From: Mesodorylaimus sp. YZB2_4
Lineage: Eukaryota; Nematoda; Enoplea; Dorylaimida; Dorylaimidae
Direction of reading: 5' to 3'
Assembly: GCA_030248295.1 (NCBI GenBank)
Contig: JASANH010000523.1
Coordinates: forward strand, 1 to 64,000
Length of the DNA: 64,000 nt
The notes under the pieces were generated by a model. The model had not been told where the DNA came from, made no database searches, and saw nothing but the letters and a program-made list of their open reading frames with translations. A program made the position numbers and the translations under genes. Positions within the stretch are counted from its first letter, which is position 1. Each line of letters starts with the position of its first letter. This document shows positions 52,901 through 64,000 of this stretch, in pieces.

Positions 52901-53921
52901 AGAGTCTCACGCCTTGGCTTGCTTTGCTTACGATTAGTATAGCAGGTAAAAGCCAAGACATAAACTAGAGCGTCGAGAAGGCAAAAACAAGTTTTAAAAC
53001 GGTTCGTGAGTAAAGAACAAATCGGAAGCTGCGAAAGCCTCTTTGCGTAAGATCAACTGCTGACGTCGATACTAAAAACGTCATTTCGAAACTAATGGCA
53101 TACAGTCCGCTATTTCCAGCCATAAGGCCACACTTGCCGCCGATCTTTGACGCTGGACCTGGGGTCAGTCAAAAATTTAGGTGCTGTATCTGCCCAGAAA
53201 ATTTCATCCACACTAACTCGTCTAACTCGAACTGTACTGTATGTTTATCGCAATCGCAATTTTTTGAACCTTCATTTCTGTCATATGTTTCTGTATAGCG
53301 CCTGGAACTAGTTACGAGAAAGGATATGATTTTTCTCAACGATAAAGAACAATGCTGCTCGACATATTTTAACCATACTATACATTGAATGTTTCTGACT
53401 GTCCTCCCACGCTCTGCCATAAAGTATCCAGACTGACTGCGCCTGCGCATTAGGTTCCTGTGAGTCCACCAGAGCGACAAGAGAAATTTCCCTGTGCGGA
53501 AAGCTATGGTCTGCTGGCCATCTAGGTCATTGCCAAGAGAAGGGAAGAAGTGAACTACCTGAACGTGACCTTTCAGGGCGATGTTGATACCGGATGTTGA
53601 CCAGATTATTCGATCTGGTGGAGAGAGTTTGAGTGATTGGCTAGTGGGTGGTTTATAGTTGATGACCCGCGCATTTGTGACTCGAAGATGACCACCATTG
53701 GACGAATGGCTGATATCGTCCACGTGCAGTCGTGGAATGATGTGGTTCATTTCGTAGAGGAGGATCGAATCCAAGTAATCCAAGCCTTTCTGGGTGACCC
53801 TCAGTTTGACCCCGGGGTTATCACTTCGTCCACCGTCGGACACGCCATCGTACAGTTCATTGTTAGCGGCCGTGGCCGAGGCACTTAGGATTGAGAAAAT
53901 AATGACAAGCGTAGTTGCCAT
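49971..53921 (-). CDS. Secreted BPI/LBP-family lipid-binding protein
   Basis: Bactericidal/permeability-increasing family; known members bind lipopolysaccharide or other lipids outside the cell. Two minus-strand exons (53559-53921, 49971-51374) give 588 residues (human BPI 487). A signal peptide (MATTLVIIFSILSASATA) leads to the family start NPGVKLRVTQKGLDYLDS. Cys163 (ETKSCDADVGG) and Cys204 (GEHMCRHV) lie 41 apart, like the single disulfide of BPI (135-175). The second barrel ends with AYLKNGLRLPSM, VYDRTARIDSDVEAD. Between the barrels, at about 238-300, is an insert rich in His, Ser, Gly, Asn and Lys (GGSSHGGNKQRGNSNK). The single intron is 2184 bases. BPI-type proteins in invertebrates are usually linked to innate defence or lipid transport; this role is inferred. 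Confidence 0.9.
51375..53558 (-). other. Large BPI intron with ACCCGTA-type clusters
   Basis: Clusters of ACCCATACCC and ACCCGTACCC words lie at 51460-51530 and 52730-52810; the second includes GGGTACGGGTATGGATACCC as an inverted partner. ATATCGATATCGAT simple repeat lies near 52570. The clusters might mark the ends of an inserted element of about 1.35 kb, but no clean terminal repeats or target duplication were found. Confidence 0.3.
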
Positions 53922-55468
53922 TGTGCTGGTATCGACACGACGACGATTAGACTCGAGTCAGTGACTCCAGGAGAGGAATGAAGCCCAATAAAACACTCAC
54001 CAACCGCACAAAACTTCAATCTTTAGACTAGATAGCAACGGGTACATTGGAAACAGAGAAGAAGAACCAGTTATCACGCCGCATCGTCTTCTGGAAGGCC
54101 AAATTTTGGAAATGGAAAATACAACATACTTGCACCGCAGTACACAACCTACATGTCCATGAAAACCGTGACTTAAAGCCAGGCAGGACCTAACGCACTG
54201 GCTCGGGCGTCATCTAATAGTAGTGAACGAGCGACTGTCAAACAACATAAGTGAACAACTGAGGCCATATAAGAATATGGACTTTTTCTGGCCCATATGT
54301 GCGCAAACACCCGGCGCATTGTTACTTTTTTGGCCAAGTAAGCCAGTAGGAATACCTTTGAAAAGTGGCTGTAGATATTTTTATGAATGACATTTTTATC
54401 GAAAGATTGAAGAACATGTATAGTTATGACGTCAGACCTTATGTAATGGCATTGAATTTTCCGCACCCACTTTTCTACAAAACGGAAGTGCCAATCTGAC
54501 AACAGCAGCATGTGCTGACGTGACAGCACATTTTAAGATCCATTATGGAGTGACAAGCACATGACTGAAGTGGAACGAGTAAAAATGGCTAAATTTAGCT
54601 GCCTGCTACTGTAAGTACGAGAATAACCCTCAACACTAACACGCATCACAGGCACTGCTGGTGTAGATGATGCAGGAGCCCGTGTCATTCGAATACGACT
54701 ATGCTGGTGCCGTCACTATATGTATGTACAGTAGGGCTCGAATAGAAGCGTGGTCTCACCACGCCAAGGCCATTAAAGATAAGGGCACGACGATGCCAGG
54801 ATCTAACAGACAGAGGGACAAGCTCAAAAAACTTTTCAAAACGAATTTTAGATGGTTTTGTACATATTGAAGTCCATGTGCTCTCTTATGTCTCTGATCC
54901 ACCACCTGACACTATAGTATAGGTTCCTCCCGTTGTGTCTTACCTGCCTGTGCCCTTCCCCCTACTTTGCAGGCAGGTAAGACTCCGTCCAGTCCAGCCT
55001 CACATAGACTGATGATAAGCCCATGCTGTGCTGCGCGCACTAATAAGCCTTTGAGTTGTAGAATCTGAATCTGAATCAGTATCATTTATTCCATCTAATC
55101 TGACACATTTTTTTGTGAATGACGGTTGCTGTGCATCGAAAGATCGGTGAACCATACCCGGGAGAACTTATTTAGTTCCCTTGATAGGACCTGTTCGCTT
55201 TAATGACTCACTCAGCGGAAATCATGATCTCTGGGATATCATGTGTTAGTGCCCGTGAGTGCTACAGTAAAAACCAAATCTGAAACTTGCTGTGCTCCAT
55301 GTAAATCAGTTTTTGAAAACAAGTCAGGTGCGCTTTTGTTAGTTGAATGTCGGCTCGGCGCGTGGAGCTGCATATTTCTATTTCTATTTCTATTTCGTCC
55401 GTGATTCGTGGTGTTCGGTTTTGGGTGGCTTTGTCGTATCTCGAAATTATCGATACAATTTGAACGTA
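53922..55468. other. Intergenic region between divergent BPI and B-box genes
   Basis: No gene recognised. Near 55045-55075 the sequence TTTGAGTTGTAGAATCTGAATCTGAATC resembles the short-repeat tail of some non-LTR retrotransposons, so a fragment of one may end here. A (TATTTC) simple repeat lies at about 55375-55400. Confidence 0.35.
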
Positions 55469-56586
55469 ATGGCTGACTCGATTGAAAACGATCAAGTTAA
55501 AGAAGAAAATGTGGCCATCGGAATGAGCATTTCTGGAGATCCAGTCCAGTCTTTCGATGGAGGAAGCATTGGCCGCTCGCCGTCGATGGATTCGAGTGGG
55601 GATAATGTTCATGGAATCCTGAACGATAGCTTGCACTTGGCCGAAGTCAAGTGTGATGACTGCTCGCGCCCGGAACCTATTCGTCAATGGCGTTGGTGTG
55701 GGGCCTGCGAACGCGTTCTGTGCGAAACTTGCGGCGTGGAGGGTAAGAACTACTAGGCCTATGCGTACAGTAGTCCTAATGTATCGCAGGTAAGCTGCCG
55801 TGGGACTAATGACGGATTCCAGTGCTCACTTGGGATAAGTTCTGATCTCGGACTACATAGTTCCATGCTCGTCCGGCCGTCCCTGGTTCGAGCAGAATGA
55901 TCTTGCTCTGCCGTGAATTCGAGGTCTGGATCCCCTTACAGATGACACTGAGGGTGGAGCTAGCCGGGAACAAGTCGCGGACACTGAGGTTGTGTAGCTT
56001 TCGACTGATTTATCGACTGATCGGTATAGATTTTCTACCAACAACCCATGTGTTCAAAATGGCCCTTTCGTGCAAAGCTTTTCTTTCCTTCAGGCCACTA
56101 TGCTCACGAACTCGAAGCTTACGCTAGCGGGGTTCGTCGTTCGTACAACGAACATCGTGAAGCGATAGACCGAGTTCGTTCTGTGGTGGACAAGCTGACG
56201 GAAGGATCGAAAGTGGCAGAGGAATTAAAGACCGAGATCAATTCTAAGCTGAGCGCAATCAAACGTGACATTCGTGCTAAGATCGATGAAAGCAAAGACG
56301 TTGAGGACACGTTGGCCCAACATTTGTCGTCGATGGTCAAACTGGAGCGCGAACCACTCAGTGCGAAAACTTGGTGAGTGAACCCCACTGTCACTCACGC
56401 TTTGTGAAAATCTTGTGACCCGAGCAACATCGTTTTAGGGTTGATCGTAAAGATTCAATGATCGGCGTGGAACAACTGATGAAAATAGCGTTCGAAAAGC
56501 AGAAAACTATGGACGAATACGTAAAGAATATCGATTCTTTGATCGACGAAGGCGGACGAAAGTTGGGCGAGATCTTGCGTGAATAA
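55469..56586 (+). CDS. B-box and coiled-coil protein without a RING
   Basis: Three exons (55469-55742, 56094-56373, 56439-56586) give 233 residues. After an acidic, Ser-rich N terminus, a zinc module spans about 62-100: CDDC, CGAC, CETC, then GHYAHE. This Cys-x2-Cys repeat ending in two His resembles a B-box. The rest is one long helix typical of coiled coils (YNEHREAIDRVRSVVDKL, LKTEINSKLSAIKRDIRAKI, VEQLMKIAFEKQKTMDEYV). It looks like a TRIM protein that lacks both the RING and a C-terminal domain, so it cannot be a classical ubiquitin ligase by itself. The B-box spans the first intron. Function is unknown; scaffold or regulator of a TRIM partner is possible. Confidence 0.8.
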
Positions 56587-57043
56587 GATGAGTGGAATGC
56601 GCTAGTGCCGTAAATAGCCAATGCCCTTTAGAAACAAGTATGTAATTATTGGTAGGATTCACAAAAATTCTTGCGTAGCGTCAGTTTTTTTCAAGTTAAG
56701 TTTTGTAAATGAAGTGTTTTAGGCACAACACGCGCGATGTAAACTCTTTGTATGGAATATCAGGCTTTCAGTAAACTAAATACTAGTGCGACGGTGGGAT
56801 CGGTTTGGACTAGAGGAACAGTGAACTGTGGCGTTCCTGGTGTTCAGGGGAGTTAATTGGTATTTCATCCCTGTTTGCACAGTGCAGCCAATTTGAACTG
56901 GCACGTGTCATTTGCAAGTCACAAATGCTAATGAGGCTGCTCGGCCTTAAACCAATGACGCAATCGACTCGGCAGGACAGGTAGATAAAAGCGGAGGACT
57001 AGTAGCAGCGTACCAAATACGGGTTCTCTGACTACAGTGCAGC
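56587..57043. other. Spacer before the lipase gene
   Basis: Holds the 3' end of the B-box gene and the lipase promoter (see the promoter entry at 56952-56991). No gene recognised. Confidence 0.45.
56952..56991 (+). promoter_or_regulatory. Likely lipase promoter: CCAAT and TATA-like boxes
   Basis: CCAAT at 56952-56956 and GATAAAAG at 56984-56991 lie about 90 and 55 bases before the lipase ATG. Such spacing would put the transcript start near 57015, leaving a short leader. A strong core promoter fits a tissue-restricted secreted enzyme. Confidence 0.4.
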
Positions 57044-58162
57044 ATGTACTCGTTGTGGATTCTGCTCGTGGCCCTGGCTTGTGCTCACGGTAGTGACGGC
57101 TTGCTCGGGTCTCGTACTGTACCTATCTCAGGCTCCATGTTGTAGGTGAGAAAAGAGTTGACGTGGTCTGCGGCTCAGCCCTGCCATCAACGCCGTGGCC
57201 AGTGTCCAAGATCCAGCCCAATGTTCTGGTCTACACACGCAGCAGGCAACTATCGTTCAGGCTGACCGACTTGACGCAGATCGGATCGAAGATAGCAGCA
57301 TTGGAATCGAGGGACTACTTCAAAGCGGGTCGGCAGGTGGTGTTCATATTGCACGGATTCTGGAACAACGAGCTGTTCAGTTGGCAGTACTCTGTCAAGA
57401 ATGCCGTGCTGAATGCAGAGGACAGCACTGTGTTCATCGTCACCTGGGGTCTGGGATCACTTGTGCCCTTCTACTCCCAGGCCGGAGCCAACACGCAGAC
57501 TGTCGCGACCATCGTGGCAGAATTGGCCAATGCTGTGGCCAAGTCACACGTGTTTCAAAGTACAGTAAGCCGTGTCGATCGTGGCGTTCCATCCTTAAAT
57601 GTGCTTTGATCTAGGCGATCCCAAGTCCTTGTACCTGTACTGCATTGGACACAGTCTGGGCGCGCAGATCTGCGGTCAAGCTGGGCGCCTGTCGGGCAAG
57701 TTCAATCGTGTGACGGGTTTGGATCCAGCCGGACCCGGTTTCGAGACCTGCTGGTCGGATAAGAAGGTCGATACTAGAAGCGCCACTTGCGTCGACCACA
57801 TCCACACGGACGGATCAGGCAAGGGTCACGTGAGCCCCGTGGTGCCCTACTACGGTACGCTGAATGCTTGGGGCCACGTCGACTTCTATCCAAACGGTGG
57901 TGAAGATCAGACAGGATGCACCGTGCTCACCAACGATATCTCGTGCAGTCACATGAAAGCCATCGATTACTTCGTTTACTCCATCAACAACAAGGACAAG
58001 TGCATCTCCAAGAAGAAATGCGCCAAGTCGACTGGCATGCCAGAATCGTGCCAAGATAGTCCTGGCCAGCAGATGGGGTACTACTCGTCCTGCCACAAAA
58101 ACAATCAGCCAGCGCCGGGCATGTACTTCCTGACCACCAACCCTGGTGATCCCTATTGCTAG
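57044..58162 (+). CDS. Secreted pancreatic-type lipase, lid-poor
   Basis: Three exons (57044-57089, 57146-57559, 57615-58162) give 335 residues. A signal peptide (MYSLWILLVALACA) is followed by an alpha/beta-hydrolase of the animal lipase family. HGFWNNELFSW supplies the oxyanion site. The catalytic triad is visible: Ser167 in GHSLGAQ, Asp190 in GLDPAGPGFE and His266 in CSHMKAIDY. GHVDFYPNGG is diagnostic. The loop that forms the lid, between Cys255 and Cys264, has only eight residues against over twenty in pancreatic lipase. Short lids go with phospholipase A1 activity in related enzymes, so phospholipids may be substrates. The C-terminal PLAT domain is absent, as in many invertebrate lipases. 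The donor of exon 2 is A|GTACAG; another GT lies six bases further but breaks the frame. Confidence 0.93.
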
Positions 58163-61100
58163 GAGGCGGTGCAAGTAGTACGCATGGTGGGTCATGTGAG
58201 GGGGGAAAACAATGAAAGCGAACGGTAACTGTCTTAGGATTTAGTGCTGAGTGTGTTGTGTCCGCAAATTACGTTTGCTGCAATTTGCATGGAACCTAAT
58301 GAATGGGGATGGAAAGCACGTCAGAAGGTATGGGTGAACCAACTCAGGTATCAGGTGTGGATCCACGAGTACACAACACTGCCCTCCACGCCTTTGCGTC
58401 CATATTAGGCTCGTAAAGTATGTATTCGTTCATTATACAGTTCACGCTTCCTTCGAGCTTATAGAGCCTCCTCTGCAAACATGGTAGCATGTCTTGCAGG
58501 CATCAATTCAGTCCCGCAGAGTTGAGCTGCGTACATGGTTCACTGGAGCACCACATGGAGCGCAAACGTGCCCGTGTGTTGAACGGGGAATGCAAAATAG
58601 CTCGGGCAGGTAAGCTGTGCAAACTTCAGGCATAGGGAATGACAACTACATTTGATCTGATGAGACTGAGGTATAGTTTATGGTGCGGCCAGGTATTAGA
58701 CAAACTACCATCCACGTGCACGAAGTAAATTCAATCACAGCGTGCATTCTCTCTTTGTCCTTGCTTTGGGCATTGTAACTGCTCGGTCCTGAGAAGGAAG
58801 AGCCCAATGAAGGATTGGTTCATCAAAAACACTACTTCCTTGCACAAAGAAACTGTGCGGCGAGAGAGGGAAAAAGGAAGTAAATCAAACTCTGTGCTGC
58901 GACCCCAATGCCTTGCTCCCAAGGCCCCGATTACTCATAGGCTAGATACTGTAGAGCGTCGTTCGGTCGCGGGTTGTGGACTTAAAATGTAAATAAATCC
59001 CGGATACTGGTCCCTATTGTCGCCGTGTTCCTCTTTTAGAACTTTATTTGATGCTATCTCGTCTTTGAATGCGATGAGACAATGAAGTATGACCTTGACT
59101 TCCGAAAGGTTTACACACGAATATCATTCACGTTAGTGGCATGGCAACCCGTTTTTTTTAAGTTCGTATTCAAGGTCGACCGACCTCGCGTCCCGGAGTC
59201 AACTCGAACTTGGAGACGCTCAGTCAGTCAAAGACAATTGAAAATTTGTTATTGCACATGTAGTGTAGTAAACAAACGTTTCCACTTCTAATACTTTGAC
59301 CCTATCCCTTGAAGGAGCGTTGGGAACGGGTAAGGACACGACACCCCCGACGTCTATGCAGTGACGACACGTCACGACGATAGAGACCCTCCGACTGCTT
59401 GTTTACTTTCATCGAATTTGCGGTAGACTAACACTCTTAGCCTCAAGCATCTACTTTGACAGCCGAGACAAACCTTGACTGATCTGCGTGGGCGCGAACA
59501 GCCTGATCTACCGTGGCAGTCCTTGGGAGTGTCAAGGCGTCCTACACGGTACTTCTGTGCACTGTTTTTTAGAGTTATTCCCACCTGGCTACTGGTTTTT
59601 TGCCAGATGGAACCGTTTCGACTTGTGTCAAGTGGGAAACAAAAAATGGTGACGAGCGGTCTAGAAGAAAGCGAGAGGGACTATAAAGAGGGTTCGAGTA
59701 GAAAGGGGAGACGATAAAGAACGTAAGTGGGGACCGTGCTCACACGTTTGGACGAGGCTGCCAACAATAACCCCACACTCACGAATAGTGTCAGTTAGCA
59801 AAGACGCCTCAAGCTGGGGGTGGTCTGAAGAAAACTGATTGTGGCGAAAGTTAATGTGTTTGAACAAAATGAGCACCAATACGAGATATCGAAAAGCTTC
59901 ACCCCTTCACCCTGAGCACTTCGGTCAACCCCTAAAAGGATGACATTCTCTACTCGTGTCCTCCAAGCTTTTGAAGGTCACGCGCGTATGTTGTACTCAT
60001 CACCGCCCTAAACTTGACATGCAACTTTCTGACACCCCACGCAAGCTGTCATTGCGTCACGGATAGTTGGAATGCGAAGATTGTGACATTGAGAAGACAA
60101 ATTGTGCAGCCTTTATTAGTGTAGGCGAAAGAGCTATGGCCAAGTAGTTTACTGAATACTGCGGCACTGTTTCGGATTCGAGATTCTTGTTGGCTAGAGG
60201 AGGAGTCACACATTCGAACATGAACTTGTTCCAAGGTTGGGCTCGTAAATAAGTTCCTAAGCCCAGGCACTAACGCCCCCGAGCTCCTGACGACAATTCA
60301 TGGACGTCAAACTCGATCAATCAGAAGTCCCGTTCCAGAGGCGCGTGTAGGCTTTTCGCGCGTGATCAAGTGATACACGAGCGTGACGTGAGCACACTCG
60401 TGCGCTTGCACAAAAGCCGGAGTTGTTTGCGGCGTTGCAGATGTGGGTGGTTCTGGGAGAGGTGTTCCGCTGAGTTTTCTGTACAGCATCGTGCGGCCTT
60501 GCCATTCCGTTGCATAACATCACAAGTGACCAAGTGGGGAGACAGGCAACCTCCGAGCCGCATTATTTAGCGGGCTGGCTCGCCTTGGAAACGGTCGGTA
60601 ACCCGCTCACACGGGCTGACGGCCAATTGGGAATGGAGTGAAGGCCATCTCGGAAAGAGAACAAGTGCACCCGTTACCCACACTGGCAGTGCAAATTCCT
60701 GCATCCGTGAGGGCGCAAGGCGAGTATAACCTTGACAGCAGGCTGTGAGATACGTACAGACCCGACGGACATCAGCTGAAAAGGCTTGACAAAAAGGGCA
60801 GCCGACGGACGCTAAAAGACAAGCGCACAAAAATAGGCAGCCGCCGCGCAGAAAAAATTTGGAAGGTCAGGTACAGGCCAGAGGCGAACGTAGACGGAAA
60901 GTGCGTGTTTTCAAGGTAACTTAGAACTCATCCATCTCGTCTGGTCCTAGTGTCTCGGTCAATTAGCAGTGCTCATGGTGAGATGTTCGAGTCTGATTTT
61001 TTTCCACCAATAACCGTCAAGCGGAGGAAGGACATGCGGATGACGAAAAAGGTGATCAAGCCGGTTCTGGTCTTCATAGACGGCACGAACTGCAGTAAAT

Positions 61101-62626
61101 TTGGGCAGGCGCGAGGGCTGTCATGCGGTTGCGGCTTCTGGAGGGTGGATGGCAGAACTGGATTCCCATTTGCCCTTTGCTCACCTTCGTCAAAACTGAT
61201 CCGTCGGGGCGCCACGTGCCCATGACCAGTTATTGCGCACATGCACGCCCCGCGATCGACGACCTTGAACAACCTTGAAGAGGCCAAGAACGTTACATGC
61301 TTAGATTGGCCAGGAATTACGGAATGAGATTCCTTTCGAATTGTGATAACAAGTGATACTGTGGGTGCTGTGCACACCCCCTTGCGAGGATGATGTCATC
61401 AGGCAATGTCGCCCGTCTGGGTGTTCCTGGCTGTGGGCTCGGTTGTGTCACCGCTGCCAGTCCTCCCGTCAATTACCTGATGGCGCAAGTGGCTGGTCCC
61501 AGAAGCACCCACAACAGTCCTTGTGTACGACCAGCTGCGCTAGACGTTATCACGGTTCGCTGCGGTTTCGGTCTTCCTCAATGCCAGCTCTTTACGTGAC
61601 TGATAAGCTGCAAACGAAGCAGGAAACAAGAATTGATCGATGTGGTGTATGGGTGGCGCCAGTGAGTCGCTGATAAAAAATGTCTTTGCAACACTGGTCC
61701 CAAGTTGTTGGGCATAAGCACGAAAGGCATTCGCTCGTGTTGCTACGTGGTTGGCTTTTTGCCTGCTTGCAAAAAAGATTAGCGACCTTTCTGCTGACAG
61801 GGAGGAATGTCACGGCGTGAGTGAGCGACTTCAGGCGATCTTGGGAGAAAGCGGGTAAAGCGGCGACATGCCGGCGGTCATTAGCCTCGTTTATAGCGAA
61901 GGGCCCGACAAATATGGAGAGGCTATACCAACGCCTACACGGATTCAAAGGCGAATGACCTCGGACCAGGGATTGCCCGCCTTTTTTCAGCACATCAGTG
62001 CCCCGGGTGGCGATTCGTCAAAACTCTCCCCTCCTTTCTGCACGGGATCGCTGCATACCTCGCCCAGAACGTCGACGCGTGCGATCCATCTATCATCCAC
62101 GTGCCCGGGTTGAAACTCACTCAGCTGATTGTCAAAGATCTTTCGCTCTCGCTACCCCTTCGTTGGTACACACCAGTGTTCCTTTCATTCTACAAACTCT
62201 CCTTTTCTCACTTAACTCGTGCCAGCTTCAGAAATCGAGCGTTTGGAATTTGGTTCTAAATCATCTTCATCAAAGCTTGCGATCGGTCCTTTTCTGTTCG
62301 ATCTGCAAACTGTTTTGCGCGGCATCCATCGCATATGCTGTTGAGATCGCCGTTTGTCAGTCGACGAATCAAAACCGAGGCCGCTCAGTACTACTCATAT
62401 TTCCGCGGGCGTGTGCACACCCGTCTATGTGCGGCCCAGAAGCGATTTAAAACCGTCCTCACCGGCGCCTTCCATCGTTCTTGTACTTCGACTCTTCACG
62501 TTTAAAGGTGCTCTGAAGCACGAAATTGGTGTCTTATTTATAAATCCTCATTACGTGCTATCTCCGTGGCGTTCACACCCGTCGACAGCATACCCACCTA
62601 TTTCATATTCAGTTGATTCCTACGCG
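58163..62626. other. Long intergenic region before the TGF-beta gene
   Basis: About 4.5 kb with scattered short frames on both strands and none recognisable. It probably includes upstream promoter and untranslated exons of the TGF-beta-type gene. The frame of that gene stays open for about 270 bases before its ATG, but the leading sequence shows no domain. No tRNA, array or transposon ends were found. Confidence 0.35.
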
Positions 62627-63284
62627 ATGGGTCGATCGGCTGTCCTAATTTGCCTAGTATTGATCGCAATTTCAGAACTGGCTACTGCCGCCAGATTACT
62701 GGAGAGATCCCGGCGAGTGCTGGATCGCAGACTCAGATCGATCCGGCACCATCCTTATCAGCTGCAGTCCTCTCCCCCGGCCAGTCCCGATCTCACGCAA
62801 TCTGACGAACGGACGACTTCGACCAGAGAAATCTCACGTCTCAAGCAGTTGGTCATACATTCGAGGAACAAGATCGTAGATTTCGAGCGTGGTCGCCACA
62901 TGGATGCCGGCGACGAGGCCACCCAGCAATTGACCACTGGACCAGCTGATAATGACACCCTACAGCAGTACATGCAACGAAACTGTACGGCGTGTCTGAT
63001 GAGGGAAGAAGCCAAGTTGGGTCGGATCGAACGGATCAAGGAAGACTTACTGCACAAACTCGGATTCAAAAGTGCCCCGAATGCGACCAGCAAGGACGCG
63101 CCTCCCATCGTGCCCAACCTGCAGGGCATCCTGGTCAAGTGGGGCTTCAACTCTGATAGTACTTTGTCCAGCGACGCCATGGCCGCTGACGAGGCTTACG
63201 ATGCCCGAACCAGAGATCGAGTCGATCTGAGGCCGGAGAATTACGAAGCTAAAACCGAAAGAGTCTATGCGTTTGCAACAAGAC
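62627..63284 (+). CDS. Myostatin/GDF11-like TGF-beta precursor, first coding exon
   Basis: Only the first coding exon is in the window; it ends at an AGAC|GTGAGT donor and the rest lies beyond the right edge. A signal peptide (MGRSAVLICLVLIAISELATA) begins the chain. A basic stretch and a Ser/Thr-rich linker follow, then the start of the prodomain at about 120. That part, NCTACLMREEAKLGRIERIK, EDLLHKLGF and APNATSKDAPP, closely follows the myostatin/GDF11 prodomain (C-x2-C, RIE-x-IK, LxKL, APN). Fly myoglianin is the arthropod member. NCT and NAT are possible N-glycosylation sites. The growth-factor domain itself cannot be seen here, so the assignment rests on the prodomain. Members limit muscle growth or control development. 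Confidence 0.82.
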
Positions 63285-64000
63285 GTGAGTTTTGTGGTCT
63301 CATATTATTTAAAGGGTAAAGTCGAGTGTGCGTGCAGTCTGTCTCTGCCACATAACTTAGGCCCTTCTGCACATTGACTACCTCCTAGCCGCACCTTCCG
63401 CGCCTGATATGTTTTACGCTCCGTGCCCGCCCACAGTTTTGCTGGCTTGACCAAGCCTTTGGTCGGGATAGGGAAGCAATGAAGTGGGAACGGTTTATCA
63501 TTGGTGACAAGTTTAGGGAGGGAACATCAACAGTTGTGCTTGCTGGCCACGGGTGATATGCTTGGCGGCTCACGTCGCGTCGTTTTGGCTTTTCGCGGTG
63601 GTTGCTTATGCGGATCGCTAAAAGCAGCTGTTTCGGGCTTTCATCGCGGTTGAACGCTTTTTAAGATTTCGATTCCATTCTTCGTCGATGCATGGGCGGC
63701 CATAATAATGCATGATATATCGCGCACCCAAGCCACGCCGATCATCCAGGCGCGTCGCAGCTGGCGCCCGTTTCGATTTTCGGTGACTGGCGCCTGTTGC
63801 TCGAGACGCCGACGCGTCCGTGTCCAAATATGGTCGGGCTGTTCCAGTAGGAATCGATTAGAGAGCAAACAGTCAATCCACTTGCGCGCAACAATGGCTG
63901 CCCTGGTGGCTCGCTATAATTAGGCGTCAGGATTGTTTTCACACTGGCATCAGGTGGTAGCGAGGGGCGCCGAGGGGGCGATGGGAAAGATTATGTATAA
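63285..64000 (+). other. Intron of the myostatin/GDF11-like gene, to the window edge
   Basis: Starts at the GTGAGT donor. I found no second coding exon before 64000 and no repeat that I could name. Confidence 0.5.

Overview
This is eukaryotic nuclear DNA from an invertebrate animal. Every confident gene is split by GT-AG introns, many only about 50-60 nt long. The set includes animal-specific regulators: DGCR8/Pasha, a TFAP4-type bHLH-zipper factor, a myostatin/GDF11-like TGF-beta precursor and COMMD3. There are about 16 recognisable genes in 64 kb, so the genome is compact. An ecdysozoan such as a tardigrade would fit, but nothing in the window proves the phylum. For each complete gene, the exon joins I propose add up to a whole number of codons.

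Layout. 1-3 kb: the 3' end of a PWWP-like gene and a doubtful acidic two-exon gene. 3-7.3 kb: no gene recognised, one SINE-like repeat. 7.3-14.2 kb, all minus strand: a four-EF-hand calmodulin-like protein, NAD-dependent glycerol-3-phosphate dehydrogenase in nine exons, and a small SnoaL/DUF4440 protein. 14.45-19.98 kb: a 5.5-kb foldback element. It has near-identical long inverted arms, nested self-complementary tandem arrays, a tRNA-like segment in each arm, a single-exon C2H2 gene in the loop and a 6-bp target duplication (TACCTG). 21-29 kb, plus strand: DGCR8, an RRM plus F-box protein, PAM16/Magmas and COMMD3, closely packed. 29.2-32.5 kb, minus strand: OXSM and OVCA2, with only three bases between the OXSM stop and the OVCA2 ATG and both in one reading frame. 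33-34.7 kb: a five-finger C2H2 factor divergent from OXSM. 34.7-40 kb: gene-poor, with two copies of one hAT-like MITE family and a dispersed repeat. 40.3-49.4 kb, plus strand: TFAP4, a ubiquitin-like plus AN1 protein and a tandem-BTB protein. 50-54 kb, minus strand: a secreted BPI/LBP-family protein. 55.5-58.2 kb, plus strand: a B-box/coiled-coil protein and a secreted, lid-poor pancreatic-type lipase. 62.6 kb to the right edge: the first coding exon of a myostatin/GDF11-like precursor.

How the genes relate. Most are unrelated housekeeping or regulatory genes. Three groupings stand out. OXSM/OVCA2 may be one transcription unit coupling mitochondrial-type fatty acid synthesis to an ester hydrolase. 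DGCR8, RRM/F-box, PAM16 and COMMD3 form a tight co-directional run that could be operon-like. The foldback element is a mobile unit that carries its own C2H2 gene.
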